A stretch of DNA of 64,000 bases, from NCBI GenBank assembly GCA_029237825.1, contig JAQZBQ010000012.1, positions 1 to 64,000 of the forward strand. The letters are read 5' to 3'. The DNA comes from Bacteroidota bacterium (lineage in GTDB: Bacteria; Bacteroidota; Bacteroidia; B-17B0; Aurantibacillaceae). Numbering within the stretch: the first letter of the stretch is position 1; every line of letters starts with the position of its first letter. The notes below the pieces were generated by a model. The model was not told the DNA's origin. It made no database searches and worked only from the letters and a program-made list of their open reading frames with translations. A program made the translations under genes and the position numbers. Positions 36,460 to 44,256 of this stretch are shown here, in pieces.

Positions 36460-37208
36460 TGGTAAAACTTTGGTTTAGTTTATTTGACAGATCTGATTAT
36501 AAATCAGAACTTCCATATTTTATAGAGGGTTCAACGGAGGCTTACGTAGAAAAACTCGAATCAAATTACGCTGTAATCAAAGAAGAACTTTTGGCGTATC
36601 TTCAAAAAAATGAACTTACCACGTATTTTAATTCTACCATGGTTGAGAAAAAAAATACATGGAAAACCATTTCCCTAAACTCCTGGGATATTAACCTCTA
36701 TCACAATTTTATTCATTTCCCAAAAACAACGGCTCTGATTAAATCGTTCCCTGAAATTGTCTCTTCTTCCTTCACCATGCTTGCTGCCAATTCAAGAATA
36801 AAGCCGCATTGCGGTGATACGAATGGTATTTACAGATGCCATTTGGGCCTCGTTATTCCAGCTGGTCTTCCGTCTTGTGGTTTTAGGGTAGGTGAAGAAT
36901 GGCGTAGCTGGGAGGAAGGAAAAGTTCTCAGATTTATTGATGCTAACAATCATGAAGCAATTAATTTAAGTGACCAGAATCGTTTTATTTTTTTATTTGA
37001 TGTTATTCGTCCTGAAGTAAGGCGGAAGAAGGGATTCATTTGCGCGGTTGTCCGAACTTCGTTGTTTATGCAGCGAATGGCAGAACGGATGCCTTCTCTG
37101 TACAAATGCCCCCTTTCCTTCCAGATGGCAATTGCTGGGTTTCTGGTTCCCTTGGCTTATACCGCTATTCCCGTCCGTAATTTTATTTATAAAAACATGA
37201 AATGGTAA
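36453..37208 (+). CDS. Aspartyl/asparaginyl beta-hydroxylase-like dioxygenase (second copy)
   Basis: The 251-residue protein contains IKPHCGDTNGIYRCHLGLVIP and NNHEAINLSDQNRFIFLFDV, the iron and 2-oxoglutarate site pattern of the AspH/LpxO family; the usual FEHEA reads NNHEA, so the residue before the second histidine is changed. A C-terminal extension of about 60 residues (LFMQRMAERMPSLYKCPLSF, then a hydrophobic stretch FQMAIAGFLVPLAYTAI) may bind the membrane. The frame opens further upstream but only from a TTG in the opposite gene; I use the ATG at 36453. The ATG at 36459 aligns better with the paralogue start MVKPWFSLYD. The end overlaps the next copy by seven bases. Confidence 0.85.
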   Translation: MQMVKLWFSLFDRSDYKSELPYFIEGSTEAYVEKLESNYAVIKEELLAYLQKNELTTYFNSTMVEKKNTWKTISLNSWDINLYHNFIHFPKTTALIKSFPEIVSSSFTMLAANSRIKPHCGDTNGIYRCHLGLVIPAGLPSCGFRVGEEWRSWEEGKVLRFIDANNHEAINLSDQNRFIFLFDVIRPEVRRKKGFICAVVRTSLFMQRMAERMPSLYKCPLSFQMAIAGFLVPLAYTAIPVRNFIYKNMKW

Positions 37209-37942
37209 AACCGTGGTTCAGCCTATATGATAAAGAAAGGTACAAGGGCACAGATTCGCCTTTCCCTGTACTTGCAAATTATCCCGGAATATCTGAATTG
37301 CAATCCAGCTATCTTACCGTGTATGAGGAATTAAATAAATATCTTCAAAAAAACCAACTAAAGCCTCAGTTTAATGGTACTATGGTTGAAACCCCAAAAA
37401 GCTGGAAAGTCCGATCCTTAAAAGTGTGGGGGGTTGAAATGTTTGACGTACAAGAACAATTTCCAGCAACGATGCGCTTGCTCAACAATATACCAAATGT
37501 AGTAAATGTTGGGTTTAACTTGTTGGAGCCGGGTGCTAAAATTAAACCCCATAACGGTGATACAGACGCTATTTACCGTTGTCACCTGGGCTTAAAAATT
37601 CCGGTAAATTTTAAAGCCTGTGCGTTAAAAGTATTGAATGAGGAAAAACATTGGGAACCGGGTAAGGTAATTATCTTTAACGACGCCTTTGAACATGAAG
37701 CATGCAATTACAGTAATGAGCAAAGAATTATCCTTCTTTTTGATATCCTAAAACCGCAATACCTTTCAATTCGGAATAAAATATGCGCCACCGTTTTGTC
37801 GAGTTTCTATTTACAACAGGTCGGAAATGCCTGGAAAGGAATTTATAAGATGGATCGTAGAATATTTCGTTACCTGATTTTTCCAATGGTTACTTTTATA
37901 AGAGTAATGATCCCTTTTCGAAATTGGATTAAACGAAAATAA
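37202..37942 (+). CDS. Aspartyl/asparaginyl beta-hydroxylase-like dioxygenase (third copy)
   Basis: The 246-residue paralogue of the preceding gene contains IKPHNGDTDAIYRCHLGLKIP and FNDAFEHEACNYSNEQRIIL, the full AspH/LpxO iron-site pattern with the standard FEHEA. The N-terminus (MVKPWFSLYD) matches that of the second copy (MVKLWFSLFD), and a similar C-terminal hydrophobic extension (YLIFPMVTFIRVMIP) ends in basic residues, so both may act at the membrane. The start lies inside the last codons of the second copy (seven-base overlap), a sign of tandem duplication and coupled translation. The stop abuts the stop of the convergent carbamoyltransferase with no base between. Confidence 0.87.
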   Translation: MVKPWFSLYDKERYKGTDSPFPVLANYPGISELQSSYLTVYEELNKYLQKNQLKPQFNGTMVETPKSWKVRSLKVWGVEMFDVQEQFPATMRLLNNIPNVVNVGFNLLEPGAKIKPHNGDTDAIYRCHLGLKIPVNFKACALKVLNEEKHWEPGKVIIFNDAFEHEACNYSNEQRIILLFDILKPQYLSIRNKICATVLSSFYLQQVGNAWKGIYKMDRRIFRYLIFPMVTFIRVMIPFRNWIKRK

Positions 37943-39691
37943 TTACTTATAGATAATATAATTGTTTACAACAAGGATGTCAATGCCTGATGATGTAAAC
38001 ACCCCGGCAATATCAGCCATCGAATTGACAATCGGTTTACCCATGACGTTTAAACTTGTGTTTAGCAGTACAGGCACACCACTGATTTCATGGAACGCCG
38101 AAATGAGGTTATAGAAATGTTCATTTGTTGACTTACTAACTGTTTGAAGTCTCCCCGTACCATCAACATGAGTAACAGCTGGGATCAAATGTTGCTTTTC
38201 TTTTTTAATCGTTAAAACCCTTTCCATAAAGGGTGTTGGGAAGAAATTTTCAAAATAGTCATTCCCATACTCCTCCAAAATAGATGGCGCGAATGGCCTG
38301 AATTCTTCTCTGAATTTAACGCAGCTGTTTATCTTCTCTTTCATTTGCAGGTCACCTGGATTTGCTAATATCGAACGGTTCCCAAGAGCGCGCGGACCCA
38401 TTTCAGCTTTTCCCTGAACCCAGGCTACAATTTTTCCTTCAAACAATGAAGCGGCCACGGTGCGATAAATATTTTCATAATCAGTCAATTCATATTTGAA
38501 TCCCGAATACGTTATGAATGCTTTAATCTCAGTGTTGTGTAATTCAAATCCCAGATAGGGATTGGTTTGAAAAAATGGGATTGCTTTATTGGGATTATGC
38601 TTTTTAAAGTTTAATAGTGCTGCTCCAATTGCGGAACCGTCATCTGCCGGTGCTGAAGGGACGTAGATGTTTTCGTACGGGGTTTGTGTGTGAATTTTTC
38701 CATTGGCTGCTGAATTTAACACGCAGCCTCCCGCCAATATTAAATTTGTACTAGGGTAAATTTTGTAAATATTTGTTATGAGTTGCATGAGAATGACTTC
38801 ATAAAAAAATTGACACGTAAAAGCGAGGTCAGCTTTTGAAATTTTTCCATACGCATCACGCATGACATTTTTTTTAATTTTCTGTTCGTCTTTATTCCTT
38901 TTGATATTAATTCCATCAACGGTTATCCATTTTTCCAGGTCCTTTAAGAGTTTGTGGTTTAAGGTCCCATACGGGGCTAAGCCCATCACTTTCCACTGCT
39001 CCCCTGAGATGTCACTAAAACCGCACCACTTCGTTATCTCTCCATAGTAATCGCCCAATGATGCCTTACTCGAGTTTTTATGAACTTTTTTTAGTGTATG
39101 ATCATTTGCTTTGAAAATAGAATATGAAATGTGCTCATCACCATTGCCATCGATAACTAATATTGTAGCATTACTTACCGGAGACGTGTAATAGGCATGA
39201 TAGGCATGGCAATGATGATGATCGAAATATTCATTTGGTTTGTGAGGTAATTTTAATTTTAGATATAATGCGTTTTTGAAGGAAGCTCCCACGGTTGACA
39301 ACATTGCAAATTGTGATGAGCCATGGAAATCAGCAAGGGTAGCAAACAAATTGTCATCAATATTATACAGGTTTTTTCCAATAAAGCGGTTGAGATACCT
39401 ATACTTTCTGATCAGGAATATTGCGACTGCTGCTGTTACGTGTTTGGTCAGTGTGGCAAACATTCGCCAATTGACTGCAATTTCGTAATCCAAAAAGGGA
39501 TAAGTTTCAACTAATTTATTTACAAGAAAAAAATTATCAGCTACAGTTGTTAATGCCCTCTTGTTTTGTGTAAATCTTTCGGTGGCCTCTGCGAAAACAA
39601 TTTCTCCATGATCGTTAACAAGAGCAATCGCCCCATCGTGAAACCCGCCTGCGATACCAATGTAGTATTTTTGAGGTTTCAGGTTTTTCAT
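37943..39691 (-). CDS. NodU/CmcH-family O-carbamoyltransferase
   Basis: The 582-residue enzyme transfers a carbamoyl group from carbamoyl phosphate through carbamoyladenylate to a hydroxyl of a sugar or natural product. The N-terminal Kae1-like domain starts GIAGGFHDGAIAL and contains the metal-binding DHHHCHAYHAYY (residues 157-168) and DGNGDEHISY (181-190). The second half has LAGGCVLNSAANGKI, the adenylate-site AWVQGKAEMGPRALGNRSIL, and LLNTSLNVMGKPIVN. Length is normal for the family. It lies 15 bases after the SET-domain gene and converges with the hydroxylase cluster. It may carbamoylate the glycan made there; the acceptor is unknown. Confidence 0.92.
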   Translation of the reverse strand: MKNLKPQKYYIGIAGGFHDGAIALVNDHGEIVFAEATERFTQNKRALTTVADNFFLVNKLVETYPFLDYEIAVNWRMFATLTKHVTAAVAIFLIRKYRYLNRFIGKNLYNIDDNLFATLADFHGSSQFAMLSTVGASFKNALYLKLKLPHKPNEYFDHHHCHAYHAYYTSPVSNATILVIDGNGDEHISYSIFKANDHTLKKVHKNSSKASLGDYYGEITKWCGFSDISGEQWKVMGLAPYGTLNHKLLKDLEKWITVDGINIKRNKDEQKIKKNVMRDAYGKISKADLAFTCQFFYEVILMQLITNIYKIYPSTNLILAGGCVLNSAANGKIHTQTPYENIYVPSAPADDGSAIGAALLNFKKHNPNKAIPFFQTNPYLGFELHNTEIKAFITYSGFKYELTDYENIYRTVAASLFEGKIVAWVQGKAEMGPRALGNRSILANPGDLQMKEKINSCVKFREEFRPFAPSILEEYGNDYFENFFPTPFMERVLTIKKEKQHLIPAVTHVDGTGRLQTVSKSTNEHFYNLISAFHEISGVPVLLNTSLNVMGKPIVNSMADIAGVFTSSGIDILVVNNYIIYK

Positions 39692-39706
39692 TCAATGGAA
39701 ATCGTT

Positions 39707-40123
39707 TTATTTTCTTCCCCTTCCGATACTGATATTGTAACGTACGCAATCCCAATATTCTTTCGTATAGCTCACGAAAATTTCTTCACCGGCAGCGATA
39801 TCACGTTTGGCTAAAATAAAACAACGGTTGCCATCAATTTCATATACGCAATTATTGGTTAGTCCTTTTACGCGGGTTAGTCCAGCGGCGTCGTTGGCAA
39901 AGCGGGCCTTGTGCTGCGGTGTGTTCCAGGCATCAATGCAATGTTTTTTATTTATAAAAAACAGGTAACCATCTTCATCTCTTTCAACACGTTTTTCATA
40001 TTCTTTCCAGTCAATGATTTCGCCAAGGTATTCGATAACACGTGTGCCTTTTTTTATTGGAGTTGTTGTGAAAAGCCCTTTTCCTGAATTTGGGAGTTGA
40101 GATGTTTTTACTGTTAATGCCAT
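39707..40123 (-). CDS. SET-domain protein lysine methyltransferase, short bacterial type
   Basis: The 138-residue protein consists of a SET domain and little else. Visible elements are NSGKGLFTTTPIKKGTRVIEY (the N-terminal G-x-G SAM region), ARFANDAAGLTRVKGLTNNCVYE in the position of the usual NHS/C motif, and AGEEIFVSYTKEYW (the catalytic-Tyr segment). SET enzymes are mainly known as eukaryotic histone lysine methyltransferases, and small free-standing copies occur in some bacteria. Its target here is unknown; ribosomal or nucleoid proteins are candidates, and a lysine-rich H1-like protein is coded 4 kb away. It lies 15 bases upstream of the carbamoyltransferase on the same strand. Confidence 0.85.
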   Translation of the reverse strand: MALTVKTSQLPNSGKGLFTTTPIKKGTRVIEYLGEIIDWKEYEKRVERDEDGYLFFINKKHCIDAWNTPQHKARFANDAAGLTRVKGLTNNCVYEIDGNRCFILAKRDIAAGEEIFVSYTKEYWDCVRYNISIGRGRK

Positions 40124-40232
40124 AGGTGGATAAAGATACTATCTGCAGTGCATATATGAAAAAAAACTTTCCAGGATGCTTACCAGAAATTTTTAAAAAG
40201 TTAAGGGTGGTAATTCGCCTTCAAGGTGATGA

Positions 40233-40721
40233 TTATTCTATCATTTTCGTTAGCAAGTCATAGGTAATTTTGCCCTCGTGAAATCTCGTCCACTGTTTAT
40301 TGTTCCGTGTAAATAATGTTGCAGGTATCGCGCCGCTCCATTCCGTTGAAATTTGATTGATGAAATCATTTCCGTTTACCTCGTCTAATAAAATGATCTC
40401 AGCAGAAAATTTATTTTTTTCCAGAAAGGATTTTAATTTTTTTGAAAGCTCTTCTTTAAAGTCCATGGATACTAATAAAACTTTCACTTTCTTACGTCCA
40501 TACTCCTTGTGGAGTTTTTCAAAATCAGGGAGTTCGGTTACGCACGGTTTACACCAGGTTGCCCAGAAATTAACAACATACACCGTATCGCTGTTATTAT
40601 GAACTCGTTTCATAAGATCATCTATCTTGTATACCGAAATATTTTGCGCGTCTAACGTTCCGAAACTTAGAAAAATTAATATTAGAAGTGCCAGTTTATT
40701 TATTTTTTTCCTTGTAAGCAT
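40233..40721 (-). CDS. TlpA-like periplasmic thioredoxin
   Basis: The 162-residue protein starts with an N-terminal membrane or signal segment (KINKLALLILIFLSFGTLDAQ). A thioredoxin fold of the TlpA/ResA class follows, with FWATWCKPC (C57, C60), a cis-Pro region (GAIPATLF) and a normal C-terminus. It probably reduces or oxidises periplasmic thiols, for instance those of a cytochrome oxidase copper site or cytochrome c. The start is the ATG at 40721, which lies inside the end of the SCO1-like gene (26-base overlap); an upstream TTG would lie deeper in that gene. Pairing with SCO1 suggests joint work on copper centre assembly. Confidence 0.9.
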   Translation of the reverse strand: MLTRKKINKLALLILIFLSFGTLDAQNISVYKIDDLMKRVHNNSDTVYVVNFWATWCKPCVTELPDFEKLHKEYGRKKVKVLLVSMDFKEELSKKLKSFLEKNKFSAEIILLDEVNGNDFINQISTEWSGAIPATLFTRNNKQWTRFHEGKITYDLLTKMIE

Positions 40722-41361
40722 ATTCGTCCAATAAAAGTTGAATGTCAATCAGCAACCTGTTTACCTCAAGACTGTCGGTTCCGTCATAAAAACCCCTTAA
40801 ATGAAGGTCTTTATCAACCAGCGCAAAATTTTGGGTATGAATAAAATCGTCTGCATCACCCTTTCCTTCTTCGGTATTTAACAGATAACTCTTTCGTGCC
40901 ATTTGATATAAATGCTTTTTATCGCCGGTTAAAAACAACCATCTTTTGTCGTTTACGCCATGCAGGGAAGCATACGCTTTTAAAATCTGAACCGAATCTT
41001 CCTCAGGTGCCACCGTGTGTGATAAAATCATAACATCGTCTCGGTCTTTAAACTGATTATAAACGCGTTCCAGTGCTGTGCTCATAATCGGGCAAATCGA
41101 TTGACATGTTGTGAAAAAGAAATCCGTAACATAAATTTTGCCTTTTACGGTTCGCTCGGAAACTTCTTCGCCGTATTGGTTGATGAACAGAAAGGGCTGT
41201 ATCGTATGATAGGAAGTTTCACCCGTATTTACCTGATTTTTTTCGCCGAAATAGGGCAGCGAGCGCAATGGCTTATTTTCTTTTTTTGAAATAAGATACC
41301 ACCCAAAAAATGCCAGCGGAATAAGAAGCAACAACCAATAGTAACCTTCTTTAAATTTCAT
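40696..41361 (-). CDS. SCO1/SenC/PrrC-family copper chaperone
   Basis: The 221-residue protein has one N-terminal membrane anchor (YYWLLLLIPLAFFGWYLI) and a thioredoxin-like domain with the SCO copper ligands: C86 and C90 in FTTCQSICP and H175 in DDFIHTQNF. SCO proteins deliver copper to, or reduce, the CuA site of cytochrome c oxidase. It overlaps the TlpA-like gene, a common pairing. A TAACTTTG -7 box (41366-41373) ends four bases before its ATG at 41361, without a clear -33 partner. Whether a DUF420-like or oxidase gene is nearby cannot be judged: none lies in this window. Confidence 0.93.
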   Translation of the reverse strand: MKFKEGYYWLLLLIPLAFFGWYLISKKENKPLRSLPYFGEKNQVNTGETSYHTIQPFLFINQYGEEVSERTVKGKIYVTDFFFTTCQSICPIMSTALERVYNQFKDRDDVMILSHTVAPEEDSVQILKAYASLHGVNDKRWLFLTGDKKHLYQMARKSYLLNTEEGKGDADDFIHTQNFALVDKDLHLRGFYDGTDSLEVNRLLIDIQLLLDEYAYKEKNK

Positions 41362-41439
41362 GCCTCAAAGTTAGGATTAATTGTTGCGCATTACATTAAA
41401 ATATGCAATTAAAATTGCTGGAACGATTCTATAAGATGT

Positions 41440-41898
41440 CTACTGAATACTAAGTTTCAGTTTAGGGCCGGTAAATACAAAGCCGCATTTCTCATAAAAA
41501 TTTACCGCTTTATTTAACCGTTCTTCGGTTGGTGCAGTAACATCAATCCGCTTCCAGCTCCTTTGTTTACCCATTTCTTTCATCTTTTTTATGAACGACG
41601 TGCCAATTCCGGAATTCCGGTATTGTGGTACGATGAACATTTCATCGAGGAGGGCATAGGTTCCGCCGGCGTAAATCGACTGGCTTTCGGTAAGTGTTAA
41701 TATTCCAGCGACTTGATGGTCGGGTGTTTTTGCTAAAAAAATTTCAGTTTGTTCTGAGTTCAATATGTTTTTAAGGAATTCCTCATTTAAATATATAACA
41801 GATTCCTTTTCTTCACCTAATTCGGTATAAAGCTCTTTCAATAAAAGAAGAATTTCGTGAATGTCTTTCTGGGTGGCTCTTTCAATTGATATGTCCAT
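41440..41898 (-). CDS. GNAT-family N-acetyltransferase
   Basis: The 152-residue single-domain GNAT starts ISIERATQKDIHEILLLLKEL. It carries LDEMFIVPQYRNSGIGTSFIKKM, whose RNSGIG is the acetyl-CoA P-loop motif A (Q/R-x-x-G-x-G/A), and NFYEKCGFVFTG, the usual motif B end. Substrate is unknown; GNATs acetylate small amines, antibiotics or protein N-termini. The gene lies 12 bases downstream of an MFS carrier on the same strand and is likely cotranscribed with it, which could mean acetylation plus export of a toxic amine. That pairing is suggestive only. Confidence 0.85.
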   Translation of the reverse strand: MDISIERATQKDIHEILLLLKELYTELGEEKESVIYLNEEFLKNILNSEQTEIFLAKTPDHQVAGILTLTESQSIYAGGTYALLDEMFIVPQYRNSGIGTSFIKKMKEMGKQRSWKRIDVTAPTEERLNKAVNFYEKCGFVFTGPKLKLSIQ

Positions 41899-41909
41899 AA
41901 CACTTTTTA

Positions 41910-43154
41910 TTAGAGTACATCTTTGTGCATTCTTGCTTTTATAAGTTTACTTACCCGGTAAACCATATAAATCGCAATTAGTGTTAAGATAGTAATTACA
42001 ATTCCTAATATGTTATAATTTTCCAAAGGACTGTATTTATCTTTTTGAACAACTATCATTCCGCCAATTGCCGCAGCGATCCCTCCCGCGATTTGCTGAA
42101 GTGAGGAATTAATACTCATAAAAGCGCCGCGGTCATGTAATTTGGGTAAGGCAGTAACAAGAGCCATCGATGGTACCATACGGCTCATAATTCCCATCAT
42201 CATCAATACATTTAATACCATCACTACCGAAATATGTACAGGCGTTAGGTTTGTATAAATTAATACAACTACGATGAGCCATAAAGAAGCAATAGCAAAC
42301 AATTTTAGCTTATCAATTTTATCACTTAGTTTTCCAATAACGGGCATAATAATTAAAGTTGCTATTCCAGCCACCATAAAAAGTAGTGGCAACTGCTCGG
42401 CGGTTACGTGCAGGTTATTAATCGCAAACGCACTTCCCCAGGGCATCATCATAAATCCGCCAAGAGATAACATGGCGGTTGCCAAAAATCCGATGCGGTA
42501 ATCCTTCTGGCGAACCGTATGAAGCAAATGCTTGAATGCGTTTTTTTCATTCTTCGTTTCCAGATGTTTGGTAATGGGCTTTATTTTTAGAAGAATCAGA
42601 ACCCAAACCACAAGCGCTAAAACCACGATCATAAGAAACGGTGCTTCCCAGTTCCAATGATTTGCAAGGTACAGGCTGATAGGTATGCCCAGTACCTGGC
42701 TGGCACCAAATCCCATCTGCATAAAACCCATCACGCGACCCCTTTGTTCTAAAAGAAACAAATCGGCAACAATGGCCATCGAAATGGATCCAATTACTCC
42801 GCCAAAGATCCCCGTAAAAACACGTGCAGCCACTAACATGGGATAAGTGGTTGAAATTCCACATAAAAAGGTGCCTATGATGAATCCAATATAAAAGAAT
42901 TGTAAAAGTTTCTTCCGGTCGAACTTATCCGCAAATCCTGCAGTAAGTAAACCGGAGATTCCGGCACTAAATGCGTAGCTCGACACTGAAAAACCAAATT
43001 GGGTGGTAGTCATATTCATTGATTTCATTAAAATATCACCTAGCGGTGACATTACCATGAAATCGAGGACCACAGTGAACTGTGTAAGTGCAAGTAAAAT
43101 AATAACAGTAATTTGATAAGTGGAAAATTTAGTCACCGAGTAAGGTTTCGACAT
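41910..43154 (-). CDS. MFS transporter, drug:proton antiporter type
   Basis: The 414-residue carrier has 12 predicted membrane segments. The MFS motif A loop between helices 2 and 3 reads GLLTAGFADKFDRKKLLQ, and the N-terminus (VTKFSTYQITVIILLALTQFTVVLDFMVM) resembles helix 1 of DHA-type multidrug exporters, with a V-L-D-F motif. The substrate cannot be told. The first ATG consistent with the family start is at 43154; a longer GTG-started frame would add an unlikely extra segment. A perfect -7 box TATCTTTG (43184-43191) stands 30 bases upstream without a good -33 element. It shares a transcript with the GNAT downstream. Confidence 0.87.
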   Translation of the reverse strand: MSKPYSVTKFSTYQITVIILLALTQFTVVLDFMVMSPLGDILMKSMNMTTTQFGFSVSSYAFSAGISGLLTAGFADKFDRKKLLQFFYIGFIIGTFLCGISTTYPMLVAARVFTGIFGGVIGSISMAIVADLFLLEQRGRVMGFMQMGFGASQVLGIPISLYLANHWNWEAPFLMIVVLALVVWVLILLKIKPITKHLETKNEKNAFKHLLHTVRQKDYRIGFLATAMLSLGGFMMMPWGSAFAINNLHVTAEQLPLLFMVAGIATLIIMPVIGKLSDKIDKLKLFAIASLWLIVVVLIYTNLTPVHISVVMVLNVLMMMGIMSRMVPSMALVTALPKLHDRGAFMSINSSLQQIAGGIAAAIGGMIVVQKDKYSPLENYNILGIVITILTLIAIYMVYRVSKLIKARMHKDVL

Positions 43155-43475
43155 ATAAAATAAGATTAAGCTATAGGGCAAGGCAAAGATAGAAAATATA
43201 TAAAAGGTTGTTGCAGGCACAACATATACATTAATCACCTTTGGCCGTGCGGTAATTCTGTAAATGCAAATGAAACGAAAATTTGTTATTTACAGCGCCA
43301 CCTATTATTAAAATCTTTTTAGCGATTGTTTTTTGGCACCAGACGAATGTAGCGCTCGATGGGCAATTCTCAGCTTAGTTTTACATCTATAGCAACAAAC
43401 ATTCTACTGCGTTAAAGTGTTGGTTCTATAATTAAAGAAAATAAGCAAAAATTATAAACTTTAAAATTCATTCTT
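43155..43475. other. Divergent intergenic region
   Basis: The 321 bases between the MFS carrier (minus) and the DUF1328-like gene (plus) hold a possible -7 element for the carrier (TATCTTTG, 43184-43191, minus strand) and otherwise AT-rich sequence. I see no RNA gene, strong hairpin or further ORF in it. Confidence 0.6.
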
Positions 43476-43646
43476 ATGTTAAAATGGACCGCAATTTTTT
43501 TCGTGATTGCAATTATTGCCGCAGTATTTGGTTTTACAGGTATTGCTGAGGGTGCTGCCTCAATAGCAAAGACAATTTTCTTTTTCTTTTTAGCCCTGGT
43601 GGTTATTACTGCCATATTGGGTTTTACAGTTTTTAAAAAACCATAG
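43476..43646 (+). CDS. DUF1328 / YtjA-like small membrane protein
   Basis: The 56-residue frame reads MLKWTAIFFVIAIIAAVFGF and later GFTVFKKP, with two hydrophobic segments separated by TGIAEGAASIAKT. This matches the DUF1328 (YtjA) family of tiny two-helix inner membrane proteins, which are strongly linked to stress regulons in other bacteria; the W-x-x-x-F start and G-I-A-x-x-A centre are its hallmarks. It opens a plus-strand cluster of stress-type genes. No Shine-Dalgarno site is visible. Confidence 0.88.
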   Translation: MLKWTAIFFVIAIIAAVFGFTGIAEGAASIAKTIFFFFLALVVITAILGFTVFKKP

Positions 43647-43748
43647 AGAGTCATTAAAGATGCGACGGACCTTGGCCGGATATACGAGGTGAATCAAAAC
43701 CGATGTATGGCCAGCCTTGTTCCGCGTCAATTTCAACTAAATTAAAGA

Positions 43749-44195
43749 ATGCGAATGATTAAAATGAATTTTCTGTCCGGTTTATCTACTTGCTTCCCAG
43801 TAATTGCAATTTTTTTTATGAATTCGTTGTATTCGCAAGCAGATTCAAGTCGGGTTAGAATTCAGGATTGTTGCATGATGAAAGACGGCAGGATGATGCA
43901 TGTCAGTGATGGTAAAATGGAGGTGCTTGAACGGGAGATGGTGATGAAAAACGGCACACGTTGTAATGCAAATGGAGAATGCATCACACTCGAAGGAGAG
44001 AAGACCATGATGAAAGAGGGGCAATGTATGGATTCGATGGGTCGCATTACGGATTGCAGCAATTTGATAAGGTCCAACGATAATCAAAAAGGTAAATCCA
44101 GTATTATTTATACCTGTCCGAAGCACGCGGAAGTTGAAAATGACGGACCAGGTATTTGTCCAAAATGTGGCACTACGCTAATTGAACGGGAATAA
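43749..44195 (+). CDS. Secreted DUF6799 plus heavy-metal-binding domain protein
   Basis: The 148-residue protein has a signal peptide (FPVIAIFFMNSLYSQ). Two repeats of a methionine- and glycine-rich pattern follow (CCMMKDGRMMHVSDGKM, MVMKNGTRCNANGECI, TMMKEGQCMDSMGRI), resembling DUF6799. The C-terminus is a small heavy-metal-binding domain, YTCPKHAEVENDGPGICPKCGTTL, with the paired C-x-x-H and C-x-x-C of copper and silver efflux proteins. It probably binds Cu or Ag in the periplasm. It stands alone between the DUF1328-like gene and the DUF892 gene, with no CusA- or CopA-like transporter nearby. The start may be M1 or the internal Met at residue 6. Confidence 0.85.
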   Translation: MRMIKMNFLSGLSTCFPVIAIFFMNSLYSQADSSRVRIQDCCMMKDGRMMHVSDGKMEVLEREMVMKNGTRCNANGECITLEGEKTMMKEGQCMDSMGRITDCSNLIRSNDNQKGKSSIIYTCPKHAEVENDGPGICPKCGTTLIERE

Positions 44196-44256
44196 ATGCG
44201 AAAGAGCTTAACAGGCGAAAGGAATAAGATATTTATAACAACTAAAAAAAGAAAAA

